Shown: positions 29,147-39,290, numbered from the stretch's first letter. The stretch: 64,000 nt of DNA from Bacteroidales bacterium (GCA_016707785.1 JADJGZ010000060.1:1-64000); one strand, 5' to 3'. The notes: generated by a model not told the origin, from the letters alone. Made by a program: numbers and translations.

Positions 29147-30271
29147 CTACTCCACCCAATCAGCAATAAACAGGTTTGTATACCTGGTTCCACCATTATT
29201 CCTGTTCGAAGAAAAAATCAGCTTTTTCCCATCGTAGGAGAACATAGGGAATGCATCAAATACAGGATCAAAAGTGATTTGCTCTAAACCACTTCCATCA
29301 AGGTTTACCATGAACAGGTTGAAATTGAATCCATGACTACCGGCATGATTGGAACTAAACAGGATTTTCTTTCCGGATGGATGGAAGAAAGGAGCCCAGT
29401 TAGCCTTTCCTAAATGCGTAATTTGCGTCAATTCAGATCCATCCACCTTACAGGTGTATATTTCCATATTTGTTGGAGCAACCAGCCCTTCTGATAGCAG
29501 CTGCTTGTATTCGCTGATCTCTTCAGTAGTTTTAGGCCGGGATGAACGGAAAACAAGCTTCTTCCCATCGGGTGAAAAGAAAGCGCCACCATCATACCCC
29601 AATTCAAAAGTAACCTGCTTTACATTGCTTCCATCAATATTACATACATACAATTCAAGGTCCCCGGAACGATCGGAAGTGAAAACAATTTTATCACCCT
29701 GTGCCGAAACAGTTGCTTCTGCATCATATCCCGGGGCTGATACCAGGGTATCAATCAATTCTCCTTTTAAATTGGCTACATAGATATCAAAGTCGTTATA
29801 CAGAGGCCAAAGATATTTCCCATCGGCTCTGCGCTGGGGTTCCGGCGGACAAGCATCACCTCCTGAGCGGGTTGAAGCATATAAAATAGACTGGTCACCC
29901 GGCATGAAGTAGGAACAGGTTGTTCTACCAACTCCATTGCTGATAAGCTGAGGAATATGGTCCTTCATATGTCCTTCGCTGAAAGGAAAACAATAAATCT
30001 GATCACAAAAGGCCTTCCATTCAGGATTTTTTGCCTGGAAAGTGATCTTTGTATCATCGAAACTGAAATATGCTTCGGCATAATCACCTCCTTGTGTGAG
30101 TTGCCGGATATTTTTTAAATGTTTTTCACTGGCATAGTGAACCGTAGTATCAGCCTTTAAAGTTGCAGCACCGTGTGGATGGCCGTGACTGAAAGATGTT
30201 AAGGGGGAAAAAGAAACAAGTGTAAGAGAGCAGATCAGATTGAAAAGAGCAGAGAAGCGAAGTCGATTCAT
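29147..30271 (-). CDS. exported PD40/TolB-like beta-propeller protein
   Basis: A 374-residue protein with an N-terminal signal peptide (about 1-30) followed by HGHPHG. At least five PD40 repeats are visible with the hallmark pattern of a Ser/Pro-Asp-Gly-Lys turn and a buried strand: FSFDDTKITFQAK, AQGDKIVFTSDRSG, SPDGKKLVFRSSRP, HPSGKKILFSSNHAG and SYDGKKLIFSSNRNN. It closely resembles the TolB propeller, but without TolB's N-terminal domain or a pal gene nearby. It probably acts as a periplasmic or outer-membrane binding protein. The partner is unknown. Confidence 0.85.
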   Translation of the reverse strand: MNRLRFSALFNLICSLTLVSFSPLTSFSHGHPHGAATLKADTTVHYASEKHLKNIRQLTQGGDYAEAYFSFDDTKITFQAKNPEWKAFCDQIYCFPFSEGHMKDHIPQLISNGVGRTTCSYFMPGDQSILYASTRSGGDACPPEPQRRADGKYLWPLYNDFDIYVANLKGELIDTLVSAPGYDAEATVSAQGDKIVFTSDRSGDLELYVCNIDGSNVKQVTFELGYDGGAFFSPDGKKLVFRSSRPKTTEEISEYKQLLSEGLVAPTNMEIYTCKVDGSELTQITHLGKANWAPFFHPSGKKILFSSNHAGSHGFNFNLFMVNLDGSGLEQITFDPVFDAFPMFSYDGKKLIFSSNRNNGGTRYTNLFIADWVE

Positions 30272-30479
30272 TGAAGTTTGAAGTATTAAAGAAGAATGAG
30301 ATTTAATTGATTATTAACTTTTATACCATAAATGAACAAAAAACGACTATAAAAAGTTTACAAAGCAATCAATTCTCCAACTCCGGGATTTTTTTTGACC
30401 ATTGAGCTCTTCCAAATAATGGTCATGATAAATTAAAACCACTGGAGTTAAGCACCTAATAAACATTACTTTTCGGGTT

Positions 30480-31229
30480 ATGAGTTGCACTACTATTGAA
30501 GAAGTTATCGCAGAATTAGATAAGATTATAAAACAGTCGGTATTTGATAATGACACCTATGGGATTTTTGCATATATCTATCGCAGAACCACCGCTGAAA
30601 TAAGAGATAATATTGTAAAAGGGGTGTTCAATGACAACCGTCGGATGGAGGAATTTGATGTAGTTTTTGCAAACTTCTACCTGGAAGCTTATCAGAATTT
30701 CAGGATGAACAGGTTATGCAGTAAATGCTGGAATATTGCCTTCTCAGCCAGGCATGATCAGCTTAGTATTGTCCAGCATATTATGCTGGGAATGAATGCA
30801 CATATAAACCTGGACCTTGGGGTTACAGCGGGCATGGTGATGAATGGGCAGGACCTGGAAGATATCAAAGAAGATTTCATGAAAGTGAATGATATCCTTG
30901 CATCTATTGTTGATGAATTACAACACAATTTGGGTAAAGTGTCGCGTGCTATGTTTCTGCTTGACTGGTTCGGGAAACGGCACGATGAAAATATTATCAA
31001 TTTCAGTATGGCTGAAGCCAGGAAACAATCGTGGAGAACTGCCCAGGCAATAGCCCTCACGGAAGGAACAATGAGGATCAATGCTATCAGGGAGGTGGAT
31101 GAATTAACATCGATCCTGGCCCATCAAATCCGGGTTCCGTCGTCCCGGTTTTTGAGATTCCTGTTACGTCTTGTTCGCAGATTTGAAGTAAAGGATACCC
31201 GGCTTGTCCTTCAAGGTATTCAATCCTGA
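30480..31229 (+). CDS. DUF5995 family protein
   Basis: A 249-residue soluble, mostly helical protein. The central motif QHIMLGMNAHINLDLGV is the signature I associate with DUF5995. It is flanked by FANFYLEAYQNF and, downstream, by DWFGKRHDENIINF and ARKQSWRTAQAIAL. Conserved His and Asp residues suggest a metal or ligand site, but no activity is established. A dispersed stem-loop element follows 22 bp after its stop. Confidence 0.7.
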   Translation: MSCTTIEEVIAELDKIIKQSVFDNDTYGIFAYIYRRTTAEIRDNIVKGVFNDNRRMEEFDVVFANFYLEAYQNFRMNRLCSKCWNIAFSARHDQLSIVQHIMLGMNAHINLDLGVTAGMVMNGQDLEDIKEDFMKVNDILASIVDELQHNLGKVSRAMFLLDWFGKRHDENIINFSMAEARKQSWRTAQAIALTEGTMRINAIREVDELTSILAHQIRVPSSRFLRFLLRLVRRFEVKDTRLVLQGIQS

Positions 31230-31250
31230 AGTAACAACTCAGTTTCATTC

Positions 31251-31360
31251 TATTCCGAAGCGGAATAGGTTTGCGATCCACCAACCGGAGGAGAAATACA
31301 ACACTCGGTATAACTCATTCTAATCAGCTTTGCATTTGCAAACCTGCCAAGAATGAGTAT
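31251..31360 (+). repeat. dispersed two-stem-loop element, copy 2
   Basis: The left part is a perfect hairpin TATTCCG-AAG-CGGAATA (31251-31267), then AGGTTTGCGA. The right stem pairs 31313-31321 (ACTCATTCT) with 31350-31358 (AGAATGAGT) and encloses TTTGC-ATTT-GCAAA. The outer stem differs from copy 1 at several positions on both sides, so pairing is kept. Confidence 0.8.
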
Positions 31361-31633
31361 AAATAAATACCCTCAATTCCTGTGGGTTACTCTCTGTAAT
31401 TCAATTCCCGGATTCAAGGATATGCTTGAAGGAGAGCATTATAAGAGCTATCCTTTCAGGCGATTTTACCCCTTTTGATTGCTATTAAACCTATCTGGTT
31501 GATGAATCGGGAAAATAAAAAAGTTACTATTTTACTATGAGGCAATAAATGAATAAATGTTTCTGAATTACTGCTCGTATTCTACCATTTCTCCAGGGAA
31601 CTCTTTTCAATTTAACTCATTTATTCCAACTCT

Positions 31634-31870
31634 ATGAAAAAGGCCATTATCCTTTGCACATTATTCCTGGCAGCCATCATTAGCTTAATCCCCGCAGAAT
31701 TATCTATTCAAATTTCCTCAAAGGTATTTACCGGACAACCATTTGGTATGGAATCCACCATTGGCCATGGAGTCGCCATTTTATTGATTTTATCAGCCGG
31801 CTATTCAATTGCCAAAAACTTCATGTTAAATAAAGACGAACAGGAAAGTCACGACGGAATGAACAATTAA
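31634..31870 (+). CDS. small two-TM membrane protein
   Basis: A 78-residue protein. An N-terminal hydrophobic segment (about 4-21) may be a signal or TM helix, and a second lies at about 46-63 (GVAILLILSAGYSIA). The tail is acidic and polar. There is an in-frame ATG and no overlapping gene. No family is recognised and coding status rests on frame length and membrane pattern only. About 270 bp without features separate it from the repeat at 31251. Confidence 0.5.
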   Translation: MKKAIILCTLFLAAIISLIPAELSIQISSKVFTGQPFGMESTIGHGVAILLILSAGYSIAKNFMLNKDEQESHDGMNN

Positions 31871-31934
31871 TCCATTGCCTGAAATCCATCTCTTACTTTC
31901 TCAGGCCATTTCTTCCGTATTCAGGAAAAAATTT

Positions 31935-32075
31935 ACTCTATACTCAATCGCAACGAATTTGCCCCAAAGGGGAGCCTTTGGTTCAAAGCAAGATTCTTGC
32001 AGATAGAGTTATGCCGGGGCGCACAAGTATCCTCCGCCAGCCGGCGGATCGCAAAATGATTCATCAACGGTATAA
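31935..32075 (-). repeat. dispersed two-stem-loop element, copy 3 (interrupted)
   Basis: On the minus strand it begins TTATACCGTTGATGAATCAT and contains TTTGCGATC and CGGCATAACTC. The second stem-loop is interrupted by a CCCCAAAGGGGAGCC short repeat at 31961-31981. Copy 45279-45385 shares the GCCCCGG and TTTGCGA blocks. Confidence 0.65.
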
Positions 32076-32132
32076 TTGCTTATTGACGCCGCACAGACGC
32101 GGAATATCCTGATTGTGACTGAACTAATTAAA

Positions 32133-32993
32133 TCAGATCAAAATCCTCTCTGCCCATTGCGGATTATGCAATTCAAAAATCACCAGGCTTAATTCCGGTC
32201 CATCATGTGAGGCACTGAAGGCGTTTGTCCTTCCAAACAGCTGTTGCCATTTTCCAGTGATACGGGCAGATTCATGCACATGACCATGCAGTGTGATAAA
32301 TGGTTGCCTTTCTTCAATAAAACGCTGGATAGCAATACTTCCGACATGAACATCCAGGGGAACATGATCCACAGACTTTCCATCCAGGTCAGCCCTGTCA
32401 AGATCGCATTGATAGGGAGGGGAATGAAAGAGTAAAACGCTGTATGTCAGATCGTCGCCTTCAACTAATGCAGATAAGTCTTTTGCTATGGTATCCCATT
32501 CAGGGTCACCATCGGCGGGTCCGGTTCTGAGTCCTTCAATGGGTGAAAGACATCCCGGATCGACATACCTGGATACGTCATATTTCTCCCAATCTTTAAG
32601 TCGGAAAGGTGTAGGCGGGACATAAGCATATCCATAGAACCTGTATTTCCCAATCACCTTGCATTTCATATTCAGATCAGTCCATAAACCCTCTTTCTCA
32701 CCTTCAGCAATTGGACCCCATTGATCTTTACGGTCGTCATTGCCAGGGATGAGGTAAATATCGGGGTAAGCACAATCCATTTGCTGCTTGAGTTTCCTGA
32801 ACTTTGGAAGCAGGAAATCTTTACCAAAATCGGTCATTTGCTGAAAACCTTCTCTTCCAACGATACTTTTATGAGGGAGGAGATCTCCCCCCAGGAAAAC
32901 AAAGTCTGGCTTTTCAAGCCTGATTTTGCGGGTAAGGGTTTCAAACCTGCTCATACTGCCATGAAGGTCGCTGACAAAGAAGCATTTATTCAT
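32133..32993 (-). CDS. metallophosphoesterase (calcineurin-like)
   Basis: A 286-residue cytoplasmic phosphoesterase. All metal motifs appear in order: DLHGS (residues 9-13), GGDLLP near 35, PGNDDRKD near 83, LLFHSPPY near 190 and HGHVHES near 235. A region between the third and fourth motifs is family-specific. The substrate could be a phosphodiester or phosphomonoester. No operon partner is seen. Confidence 0.88.
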   Translation of the reverse strand: MNKCFFVSDLHGSMSRFETLTRKIRLEKPDFVFLGGDLLPHKSIVGREGFQQMTDFGKDFLLPKFRKLKQQMDCAYPDIYLIPGNDDRKDQWGPIAEGEKEGLWTDLNMKCKVIGKYRFYGYAYVPPTPFRLKDWEKYDVSRYVDPGCLSPIEGLRTGPADGDPEWDTIAKDLSALVEGDDLTYSVLLFHSPPYQCDLDRADLDGKSVDHVPLDVHVGSIAIQRFIEERQPFITLHGHVHESARITGKWQQLFGRTNAFSASHDGPELSLVIFELHNPQWAERILI

Positions 32994-33179
32994 GGTTTGT
33001 TTCTTGAGAACACTTATCCATTTTAAGAATCAGCAGAGTTAGTTCAAATTGCAAATTGAGGTGTTAAAAAGATCTGACAGGGATACCAAATTTAATAATT
33101 TAAATATGTTATTTACACCTGGCCGACTGAGTAAATATTCATTCAAATTTTAAACACGCCCTCAGTCAGGCGGTCTCTG

Positions 33180-33355
33180 CCCCAATGGGAGTCTTTGAAT
33201 CATTTTACTTTTTTCATTTTGCTATTTTCATTTTGCATTTTTCATTTTGCATTTTCATTTTGCTTTTTTACTTTTTCATTTTGCTCTTTCTTACAATTTT
33301 TTGCATTTTACTTTTTGCATTTTGCATTTTTCATTTTACATTTTGCATCTTGCTA
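33180..33355. repeat. T-rich array with CATTTTG heptads, preceded by CCCAATGGGAGTC short repeat
   Basis: 33180-33199 is a divergent copy of the CCCGAAGGGGAGCC repeat. 33205-33355 is a tandem, degenerate array of CATTTTG/TTTTGCA units (7 bp). Together with upstream sequence it fills the 444-bp gap before pdxA. Confidence 0.75.
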
Positions 33356-33409
33356 TTTGACTTAATTAATCTTTTCCAACGCCCTTTTCCTTCCATTCCG
33401 CCAAAACAG

Positions 33410-33418
33410 TATCTTTGC
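33410..33418 (+). promoter_or_regulatory. -7 box of the pdxA promoter
   Basis: TATCTTTGC fits the Bacteroidota TAnnTTTGC consensus exactly and lies 19 bp upstream of the pdxA start codon. The -33 element is unclear. Confidence 0.6.
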
Positions 33419-33437
33419 TAAACTAAAAATATTCAGG

Positions 33438-34511
33438 ATGATCAGGACACCCGAAAATGAGAACAGGATAGTAGTGGGCATAAGCCATGGTGATATCAAT
33501 AGCATAAGTTATGAAGTGATTATTAAAAGTTGTCTTGACCAACGCATACTGGAACTTTTCACACCTGTCGTTTACGGGCTCTCCAAGGTTGCATCCTACC
33601 ACAGAAAACTACTGAATATCCCTGATTTCAGCTTCAATGTGATCCATCGTGCCGACCAGGCAAATATCAAGCGTCCTAACCTGCTGAATATGCATGATAA
33701 GGATGTGAAAATCGATTTGGGAGAATCGACTCCAATTGCCGGTGAGTTGGCCTTATTGTCGCTGAATATGGCCATAGAAGACCTGAAAAAAGGGGCGATT
33801 GATGTCCTGGTAACAGCTCCCGTGAATAAAAACAATATTCAATCTGTCTCAAACGAACCATTTACCGGACACACAGGATACCTGGCACAGAAAATGGGAG
33901 CAAATGAGCCTTTGATGCTGATGGTATCCAATAACCTCAGAATAGGACTGGTAACCGGACATATTCCACTTTCTGAAGTAACACAGGCGATAAGCACTGA
34001 ACTTATCCTGAAGAAAATTGCCCTGATGGAAGCCTCCCTGATAAAGGATTTTGCCATTCGCAAACCCAGGATCGCTATACTTGGGTTAAACCCGCATGCT
34101 GGTGACCAGGGGCTACTTGGTACCCAGGAGCAGGACATCCTTCAACCGGCCATCAATAAAGCAATAAACAGCGGATCACTGGTGTTTGGACCATATCCGG
34201 CTGATGGGTTCTTTGCTGCTCATCAATATAAAGAATTTGATGGAGTACTGGCAATGTATCACGACCAGGGACTCATTCCTTTTAAGACGCTTGCTTTTGA
34301 AAATGGAGTAAACTATACGGCAGGCCTGCCATTCATCAGGACTTCCCCTGACCATGGTACGGCTTATGACATTGCGGGTAAGGATAAAGCATCAGCAGAT
34401 TCAATGCGGGCAGCTATTTACCTTGCATGTGACATTTTCAACAACCGGCTGATGTGGGATGAAATTACTAAGAACCCCCTGGCAATAGGGAAAATGGAAA
34501 AGGAGAATTAA
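33438..34511 (+). CDS. pdxA: 4-hydroxythreonine-4-phosphate dehydrogenase
   Basis: PdxA oxidises 4-phosphooxy-L-threonine in the DXP-dependent pyridoxal phosphate pathway, with NAD and a divalent metal. The 357-residue product has normal length. Family blocks are visible: an N-terminal GISHGDINSISYEVI, the substrate loop APVNKNNI with FTGHTGYLA, and the metal-ligand regions GLNPHAGDQG, MYHDQGLIPFK and LPFIRTSPDHGTAYDIAGK. The murF-alr fusion begins 31 bp downstream on the same strand. Alanine racemase needs PLP, so a shared transcript would link cofactor supply with its user. Confidence 0.95.
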   Translation: MIRTPENENRIVVGISHGDINSISYEVIIKSCLDQRILELFTPVVYGLSKVASYHRKLLNIPDFSFNVIHRADQANIKRPNLLNMHDKDVKIDLGESTPIAGELALLSLNMAIEDLKKGAIDVLVTAPVNKNNIQSVSNEPFTGHTGYLAQKMGANEPLMLMVSNNLRIGLVTGHIPLSEVTQAISTELILKKIALMEASLIKDFAIRKPRIAILGLNPHAGDQGLLGTQEQDILQPAINKAINSGSLVFGPYPADGFFAAHQYKEFDGVLAMYHDQGLIPFKTLAFENGVNYTAGLPFIRTSPDHGTAYDIAGKDKASADSMRAAIYLACDIFNNRLMWDEITKNPLAIGKMEKEN

Positions 34512-34542
34512 ACTTCTTTTCTTTCACTATCAAATTTTTATA

Positions 34543-37029
34543 ATGGATATAGGACATCCAATTACTGAAGTACTCAGCAGTGTTAAAGGCAGTTTTATCC
34601 AGCGCGCCAGTGATGGGTCTGTGATTACTGAGCTCCTGACGGATAGCCGTCGGCTGGTATCGCCCGAAGGATGCCTTTTCTTTGCCCTGACCAGTAAAAG
34701 GAATGATGGGCATCGGTTCATTGAAGACCTTTATAATAAGGGTGTTAGAAATTTTGTAGTCGAACGGGAGCCGGAAAATCTTCTTTTGCTGTATGAAGCC
34801 AACATCATCCTGGTAAAGGATTCACTGAAAGCATTGCAGTTATTAGCTACTTATCACCGTAAAAAGTTCAATTGCGAAGTAATTGGTATTACCGGCAGTA
34901 ACGGAAAGACGATCGTTAAGGAGTGGCTTTATCAACTGATGTATGAAGATAAAAGCATTGTCAGAAGTCCTAAAAGTTTTAATTCCCAGATCGGTGTACC
35001 ATTGTCGGTCTGGCAGATGAATGATAGCCATGAGTTAGCTATTTTCGAAGCCGGAATCTCGGAACCTGATGAGATGGATAGCCTCCAGCCAATCATTTCA
35101 CCTACCATTGGGATATTCACAAACCTTGGTCATGCACATGATGAGAATTTCATTAACCGTAATCAGAAAGCAGGCGAGAAACTCAAACTGTTTACCAAGG
35201 TAGAAATGCTCATCTATAGCCTGGATCAGAAAGAGATTCAGGAAGGCATCCTGAAATCAGGTATTTTAAAAAATATCAGGACTTTCACCTGGAGCAGGAA
35301 CGAAAAAGCCGACCTCTCTATTAAGTCGGTTGCTCATTCTACTCATTCCACCACAATTTCTGCACTTTATCACTCCAGGTTCCTGGAAATCACCATACCA
35401 TTCATTGATGAAGCTTCTGTGGAAAATGCAATCCATTGCTGGGCTACTCTCCTGTTACTTGAATACGAACAGGAGGTTATTGCCCGCAGGATGAGGCTCT
35501 TGCAGACTGTTGCAATGCGGCTTGAAATGAAGGAAGGCATTAATAATTGCACCATCATCAATGATAGTTATAATAGTGACATTGATTCACTTGCCATCGC
35601 CCTTGATTTCCTTAATCAACAGAAACAGCACAGGAAAAAGACAGTAATTCTTTCAGATATCCTTCAGAGTGGCCGCAGCGATAATTACCTGTACCAGGAA
35701 ATCGCCCAGCTGCTGGACATGAAGAATATTGACCGGATCATCGGCATTGGGAAGGCCATTGGGAAACAAACTTCTCATTTCAACATGGAGAAATTGTTCT
35801 TCCCTTCAACCGCTGATTTTATCGCAAAGTTTCCGCTTTCATCCTTCCAGAGTGAATCAATTCTTCTGAAGGGAGCTCGTATTTTTGAGTTTGAACAGAT
35901 CAGTGAACTGCTGCAGCAGAAAACACATGAAACAGTCCTGGAAATCAATCTCAATGCCCTGGTTCATAACCTCAATTATTATAAATCACAATTACAGCCC
36001 GGGGTTAAATTAATGGCAATGGTGAAAGCCTTTTCCTATGGAAGCGGGAGTTCAGAAATTGCCAACCTTCTTCAATTCCATCATGTTGATTACCTGACTG
36101 TTGCATATGCTGACGAAGGAGTAGAACTCAGGAAAGCCGGAATCAATCTGCCCATCATGGTCATGAACCCCGACCAGGAGAGTTTTGATTCCATGATTAA
36201 ACATGGACTTGAACCAGAAATTTATAGCTTCCGTACACTTCGGTTATTGGAAGAATCACTTACCCGAATCTCAGCCGGGCATTCTTCGATTGGTATCCAC
36301 CTCAAGATTGATACAGGCATGCGCCGACTTGGGTTTGACCCTGCAGAAGTTGATGCTTTACTCCTTCATCTGAAGGAAAATCCAATGATAAAGGTCATTT
36401 CTGTATTCTCTCATCTTGCTGCCAGCGACAATCCGGAACTGGATGATTTCACCTTTCAACAATTAGCTATTTTCAGGGAAGCCAGTGAAAAAATCAGCCA
36501 ATCGATTGACTATCCTATTCTTCGTCATATTGGCAATACAGCAGCTATCAGCCGTCTGATTGATGCTCAGTTCGATATGGTTCGACTTGGAATTGGGCTT
36601 TACGGTATTTCACCCATACCTGAAGATCAACATTATCTGCATACCGTTAGTACACTCAAATCGAGTATCTCCCAGATCAAATATGTATCAGCAAATGAAT
36701 CAGTAGGATATAACAGGGCCTGGACTGCAGATAAGGATACCACAATTGGGATTATCCCAATAGGTTATGCAGATGGACTCAGCAGGCGTTTAAGCAATGG
36801 ACAGGGCCACCTGATGGTAAAAGGAGAGGTGGTTCCAATTATCGGTAATGTCTGTATGGACATGTGTTTCATTGATATCACCGGAATCAATGCCCGGGAA
36901 GGGGATGAAGTGATTGTCTTTGGCAAGGAAATGCCCATCCAACGCCTTGCGGATGAAATGGGTACCATCCCTTATGAGATCCTTACCGGCATTTCCCGGC
37001 GAGTGAAACGTGTTTATTTTGAGGAGTGA
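34543..37029 (+). CDS. bifunctional MurF ligase / alanine racemase
   Basis: An 828-residue fusion. Residues 1-455 are MurF, which adds D-Ala-D-Ala to the UDP-MurNAc-tripeptide. It has the P-loop GSNGKT (118-123), the FEAGISEPDEM region and NDSYNSD near the C-terminal domain. Residues 460-828 are a PLP-dependent alanine racemase with the Schiff-base lysine K495 in MAMVKAFSYGSG, then KIDTGMRRLGF, the catalytic Tyr in SVGYNRAW, and GNVCMDMCFIDIT. This fusion is known from Bacteroidota. It couples production of D-Ala to its use in the wall precursor. A tandem array begins at the stop codon. Confidence 0.95.
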   Translation: MDIGHPITEVLSSVKGSFIQRASDGSVITELLTDSRRLVSPEGCLFFALTSKRNDGHRFIEDLYNKGVRNFVVEREPENLLLLYEANIILVKDSLKALQLLATYHRKKFNCEVIGITGSNGKTIVKEWLYQLMYEDKSIVRSPKSFNSQIGVPLSVWQMNDSHELAIFEAGISEPDEMDSLQPIISPTIGIFTNLGHAHDENFINRNQKAGEKLKLFTKVEMLIYSLDQKEIQEGILKSGILKNIRTFTWSRNEKADLSIKSVAHSTHSTTISALYHSRFLEITIPFIDEASVENAIHCWATLLLLEYEQEVIARRMRLLQTVAMRLEMKEGINNCTIINDSYNSDIDSLAIALDFLNQQKQHRKKTVILSDILQSGRSDNYLYQEIAQLLDMKNIDRIIGIGKAIGKQTSHFNMEKLFFPSTADFIAKFPLSSFQSESILLKGARIFEFEQISELLQQKTHETVLEINLNALVHNLNYYKSQLQPGVKLMAMVKAFSYGSGSSEIANLLQFHHVDYLTVAYADEGVELRKAGINLPIMVMNPDQESFDSMIKHGLEPEIYSFRTLRLLEESLTRISAGHSSIGIHLKIDTGMRRLGFDPAEVDALLLHLKENPMIKVISVFSHLAASDNPELDDFTFQQLAIFREASEKISQSIDYPILRHIGNTAAISRLIDAQFDMVRLGIGLYGISPIPEDQHYLHTVSTLKSSISQIKYVSANESVGYNRAWTADKDTTIGIIPIGYADGLSRRLSNGQGHLMVKGEVVPIIGNVCMDMCFIDITGINAREGDEVIVFGKEMPIQRLADEMGTIPYEILTGISRRVKRVYFEE

Positions 37030-37125
37030 GAAGAAGTGAGCTAAAGTGAGCTAAAGTGAGCTAAAGTGATCTAGAGTGAGCTTAAGTGAACTAGAGTGAG
37101 CTAGAGTGTGTTAAGGTTAGAGTGT
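37027..37125. repeat. 10-bp tandem array, unit GTGAGCTAAA
   Basis: Degenerate copies of GTGAGCTAAA/GTGAGCTAGA begin directly at the murF-alr stop codon and continue for about 100 bp. The rest of the gap to 37318 is T-rich. Confidence 0.85.
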
Positions 37126-37198
37126 GTTAATAGTTAAGTCAATATGATAAGTTTTTTTATTTTCTTGGTTATTTTTTAAGTTTTCATTTTGATTTTTT

Positions 37199-37268
37199 CC
37201 CCGAAGGGGAGCCTTCGGCTCATTTTGCATTTTTCATTTTGCATTTTTCGTTTTGCATTTTTCATTAT
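37199..37268 (+). repeat. CCCCGAAGGGGAGCC short repeat followed by TTTTGCA heptads
   Basis: 37199-37221 reads CCCCGAAGGGGAGCCTTCGG then CTC, the best-preserved copy. A short CATTTTG/TTTTGCA heptad run follows to 37268, similar to the one before pdxA. Confidence 0.75.
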
Positions 37269-37318
37269 AATTTTAATTGCCATTTGAGCTAAAAAACTCC
37301 AATCCCGAACAACGAACA

Positions 37319-39169
37319 ATGACAACAAAACAACTCCTCAAGTCTCCCTCCCTGATCACCGGCTTGATCCTTTGTTGTGGAATTGTTTTCTTCCGATTTG
37401 TTTATCCGCCTGTTGCGATACTCTCATGGGATGTTTTCGGCTACTACCTTTATTTACCTGCACAATTCATATACCATGACCTGAAGATAAATGATCTTTC
37501 ATGGGTGAATATGATCATGGAGAAATACCAGCCTACCGAAACTTTGTACCAGCTTTATAAAGTACAGGAAGTGAACTGGGTGATCAAAGAAAGTATCGGA
37601 CTGGCGGTACTCAATGCCCCGGCTTTTTTCCTTGCCCATCTGTATGCAATGGTATCAGGCTTTGCAACGGATGGATTTTCACTTCCTTATCAATATGGAT
37701 TTGCCATTAGCGGATTGGTGTATGCCTGTTTAGGGGTGTTTATGTTCCGAAAAGTATTGCTGGAATTTTTCAACGAAATCACCAGCAGCATTCTATTAAT
37801 ACTAATCGTGCTCGGCACGAATCATTTCCAGCTCACCGCATTTGATGGAATGCTTTCACATAACTATACATTTACCTTGTATGCCTTTATCCTTTGGTTT
37901 ACTATCCGTTGGCACCAGGAACCAAAAATGTGGTATGCGGCAGGATTAGGACTCAGTATAGGATTGGCAATTCTCTGCCGGCCATCTGAATTGGTTTGCA
38001 TCATAATTCCATTATTTTGGAAGATATACGATCTTGAAAGTCTTAGAAATAAATGGAATCAAGTGATTCTCCACTGGAAACACTTACTGATATTGATCTT
38101 CATGGTATTCATTGGGGGATTGCCTCAACTGGCCTATTGGAAATATCTTACAGGTGACTGGATTTATTACACCTATCAAAACCCTGGTGAAGGGCTTGAC
38201 CTGCTTGCTCCTTATACCTGGAAATTTCTCTTTTCATTTCGGAAAGGATGGTTTATCTATACCCCTATCATGATTTTTGCAATTATCGGGATGATCGGGC
38301 TCAATAAACGTCAAAAAGCTGCCTTCTTTCCTGTATTGATCTATTTCCTTATTAACCTTTGGGTCGTCTCCAGCTGGACTGCCTGGTGGTACGGAGGAGG
38401 AAGCTATAGCCAGCGGGCAATGTTACCAGCCTATGTTTTATTGGCCTTGCCCCTGGGGTACTTCATGCAATGGCTGTGGAAGCAGAAGGCATTCATCCGA
38501 TGGACCGGGGTCGGCATGATCAGTTTATTACTCCTGTTGAATTTATTCCAGACCTGGCAATGGGCACATGGGATTATTGACAGGACACGCATGACAAAAG
38601 CATATTACTTCGCTACTTTCGGCAAAACCCAGGCAACTCCCGAAGACCGAAAACTCTTAATGATCGACAAACTGGCTCCTGAAATCATACCGGATGATAA
38701 GTCGGGCCTCCGCTATAAAAAGTTGTTTTCCGATGATTTCGAAAACGCTCAGCAACAAGGCCTGACAATGAGTGACACTGCTTTTTCTGGTAAATATTCC
38801 CTGCGGATGACAACAGCATCACCGTTCGCCGGAGGATTTACCATACCCTACCAGGAAATAACGCAGCAGGATTATGCCTGGATCAGGGTTAGTATCAGGG
38901 TGTTTCCGATACAACCGCTGGAAGAGCCCTCCGCTTCCCTTGTGGCCAGTTTTGAACACCAGGGAGGAGTGTATAAATACCAGGCCGAATCCATTGGCAA
39001 AACAGAATATAAAGTATTAACCGGCCAATGGAACCTGGTTAGCTTTGATTATCTCACTCCCGATATACGCTCTAAAGAGGATCTGCTAAAAGTCTATTTC
39101 TGGCTCCAGGGCAAAAATCCAATGCTTATTGATGATTTCACTGTTGAAGCATGGGAACCCATTGAATAA
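37319..39169 (+). CDS. GT-C-like glycosyltransferase family membrane protein
   Basis: The ATG at 37319 is preferred to a TTG 14 codons upstream. The product has 616 residues, about eleven to twelve TM helices in the first 430, then a soluble C-terminal domain (about 450-616) rich in beta strands (FSGKYSLRMTTASPFAGGF, WNLVSFDYLTPD). The first loop, SWDVFGYYLYLPAQF, has the Asp expected for a GT-C/GT39-like polyprenyl-phosphate-sugar-dependent transferase. A sugar donor and acceptor cannot be named. The C-terminal domain could bind carbohydrate; this is inference. Tandem repeats start at its stop codon. Confidence 0.65.
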   Translation: MTTKQLLKSPSLITGLILCCGIVFFRFVYPPVAILSWDVFGYYLYLPAQFIYHDLKINDLSWVNMIMEKYQPTETLYQLYKVQEVNWVIKESIGLAVLNAPAFFLAHLYAMVSGFATDGFSLPYQYGFAISGLVYACLGVFMFRKVLLEFFNEITSSILLILIVLGTNHFQLTAFDGMLSHNYTFTLYAFILWFTIRWHQEPKMWYAAGLGLSIGLAILCRPSELVCIIIPLFWKIYDLESLRNKWNQVILHWKHLLILIFMVFIGGLPQLAYWKYLTGDWIYYTYQNPGEGLDLLAPYTWKFLFSFRKGWFIYTPIMIFAIIGMIGLNKRQKAAFFPVLIYFLINLWVVSSWTAWWYGGGSYSQRAMLPAYVLLALPLGYFMQWLWKQKAFIRWTGVGMISLLLLLNLFQTWQWAHGIIDRTRMTKAYYFATFGKTQATPEDRKLLMIDKLAPEIIPDDKSGLRYKKLFSDDFENAQQQGLTMSDTAFSGKYSLRMTTASPFAGGFTIPYQEITQQDYAWIRVSIRVFPIQPLEEPSASLVASFEHQGGVYKYQAESIGKTEYKVLTGQWNLVSFDYLTPDIRSKEDLLKVYFWLQGKNPMLIDDFTVEAWEPIE

Positions 39170-39290
39170 TTTGAAAATTTGAAAATTTGACAATTCGACA
39201 ATTCGGCAATTCGGCAATTCGGCAATTCGGCAATTCGGCAATTCGACAATTCGGCAATTCGGCAATTCGGCAATTTGACCTTTCGGCAAT
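39169..39290. repeat. 8-bp tandem array, units TTTGAAAA then CAATTCGG
   Basis: Begins directly after the stop codon of the GT-C-like gene with TTTGAAAA copies, then about eleven copies of CAATTCGG/CAATTCGA. A CCCAAGGAAGCC copy of the short repeat follows (39292-39313). Confidence 0.9.

Noticed and set aside
33185..33421. Plus-strand hydrophobic frame before pdxA
   Set aside because: It is the translation of T-rich heptads (Phe/Leu/Ile only), not a membrane protein.
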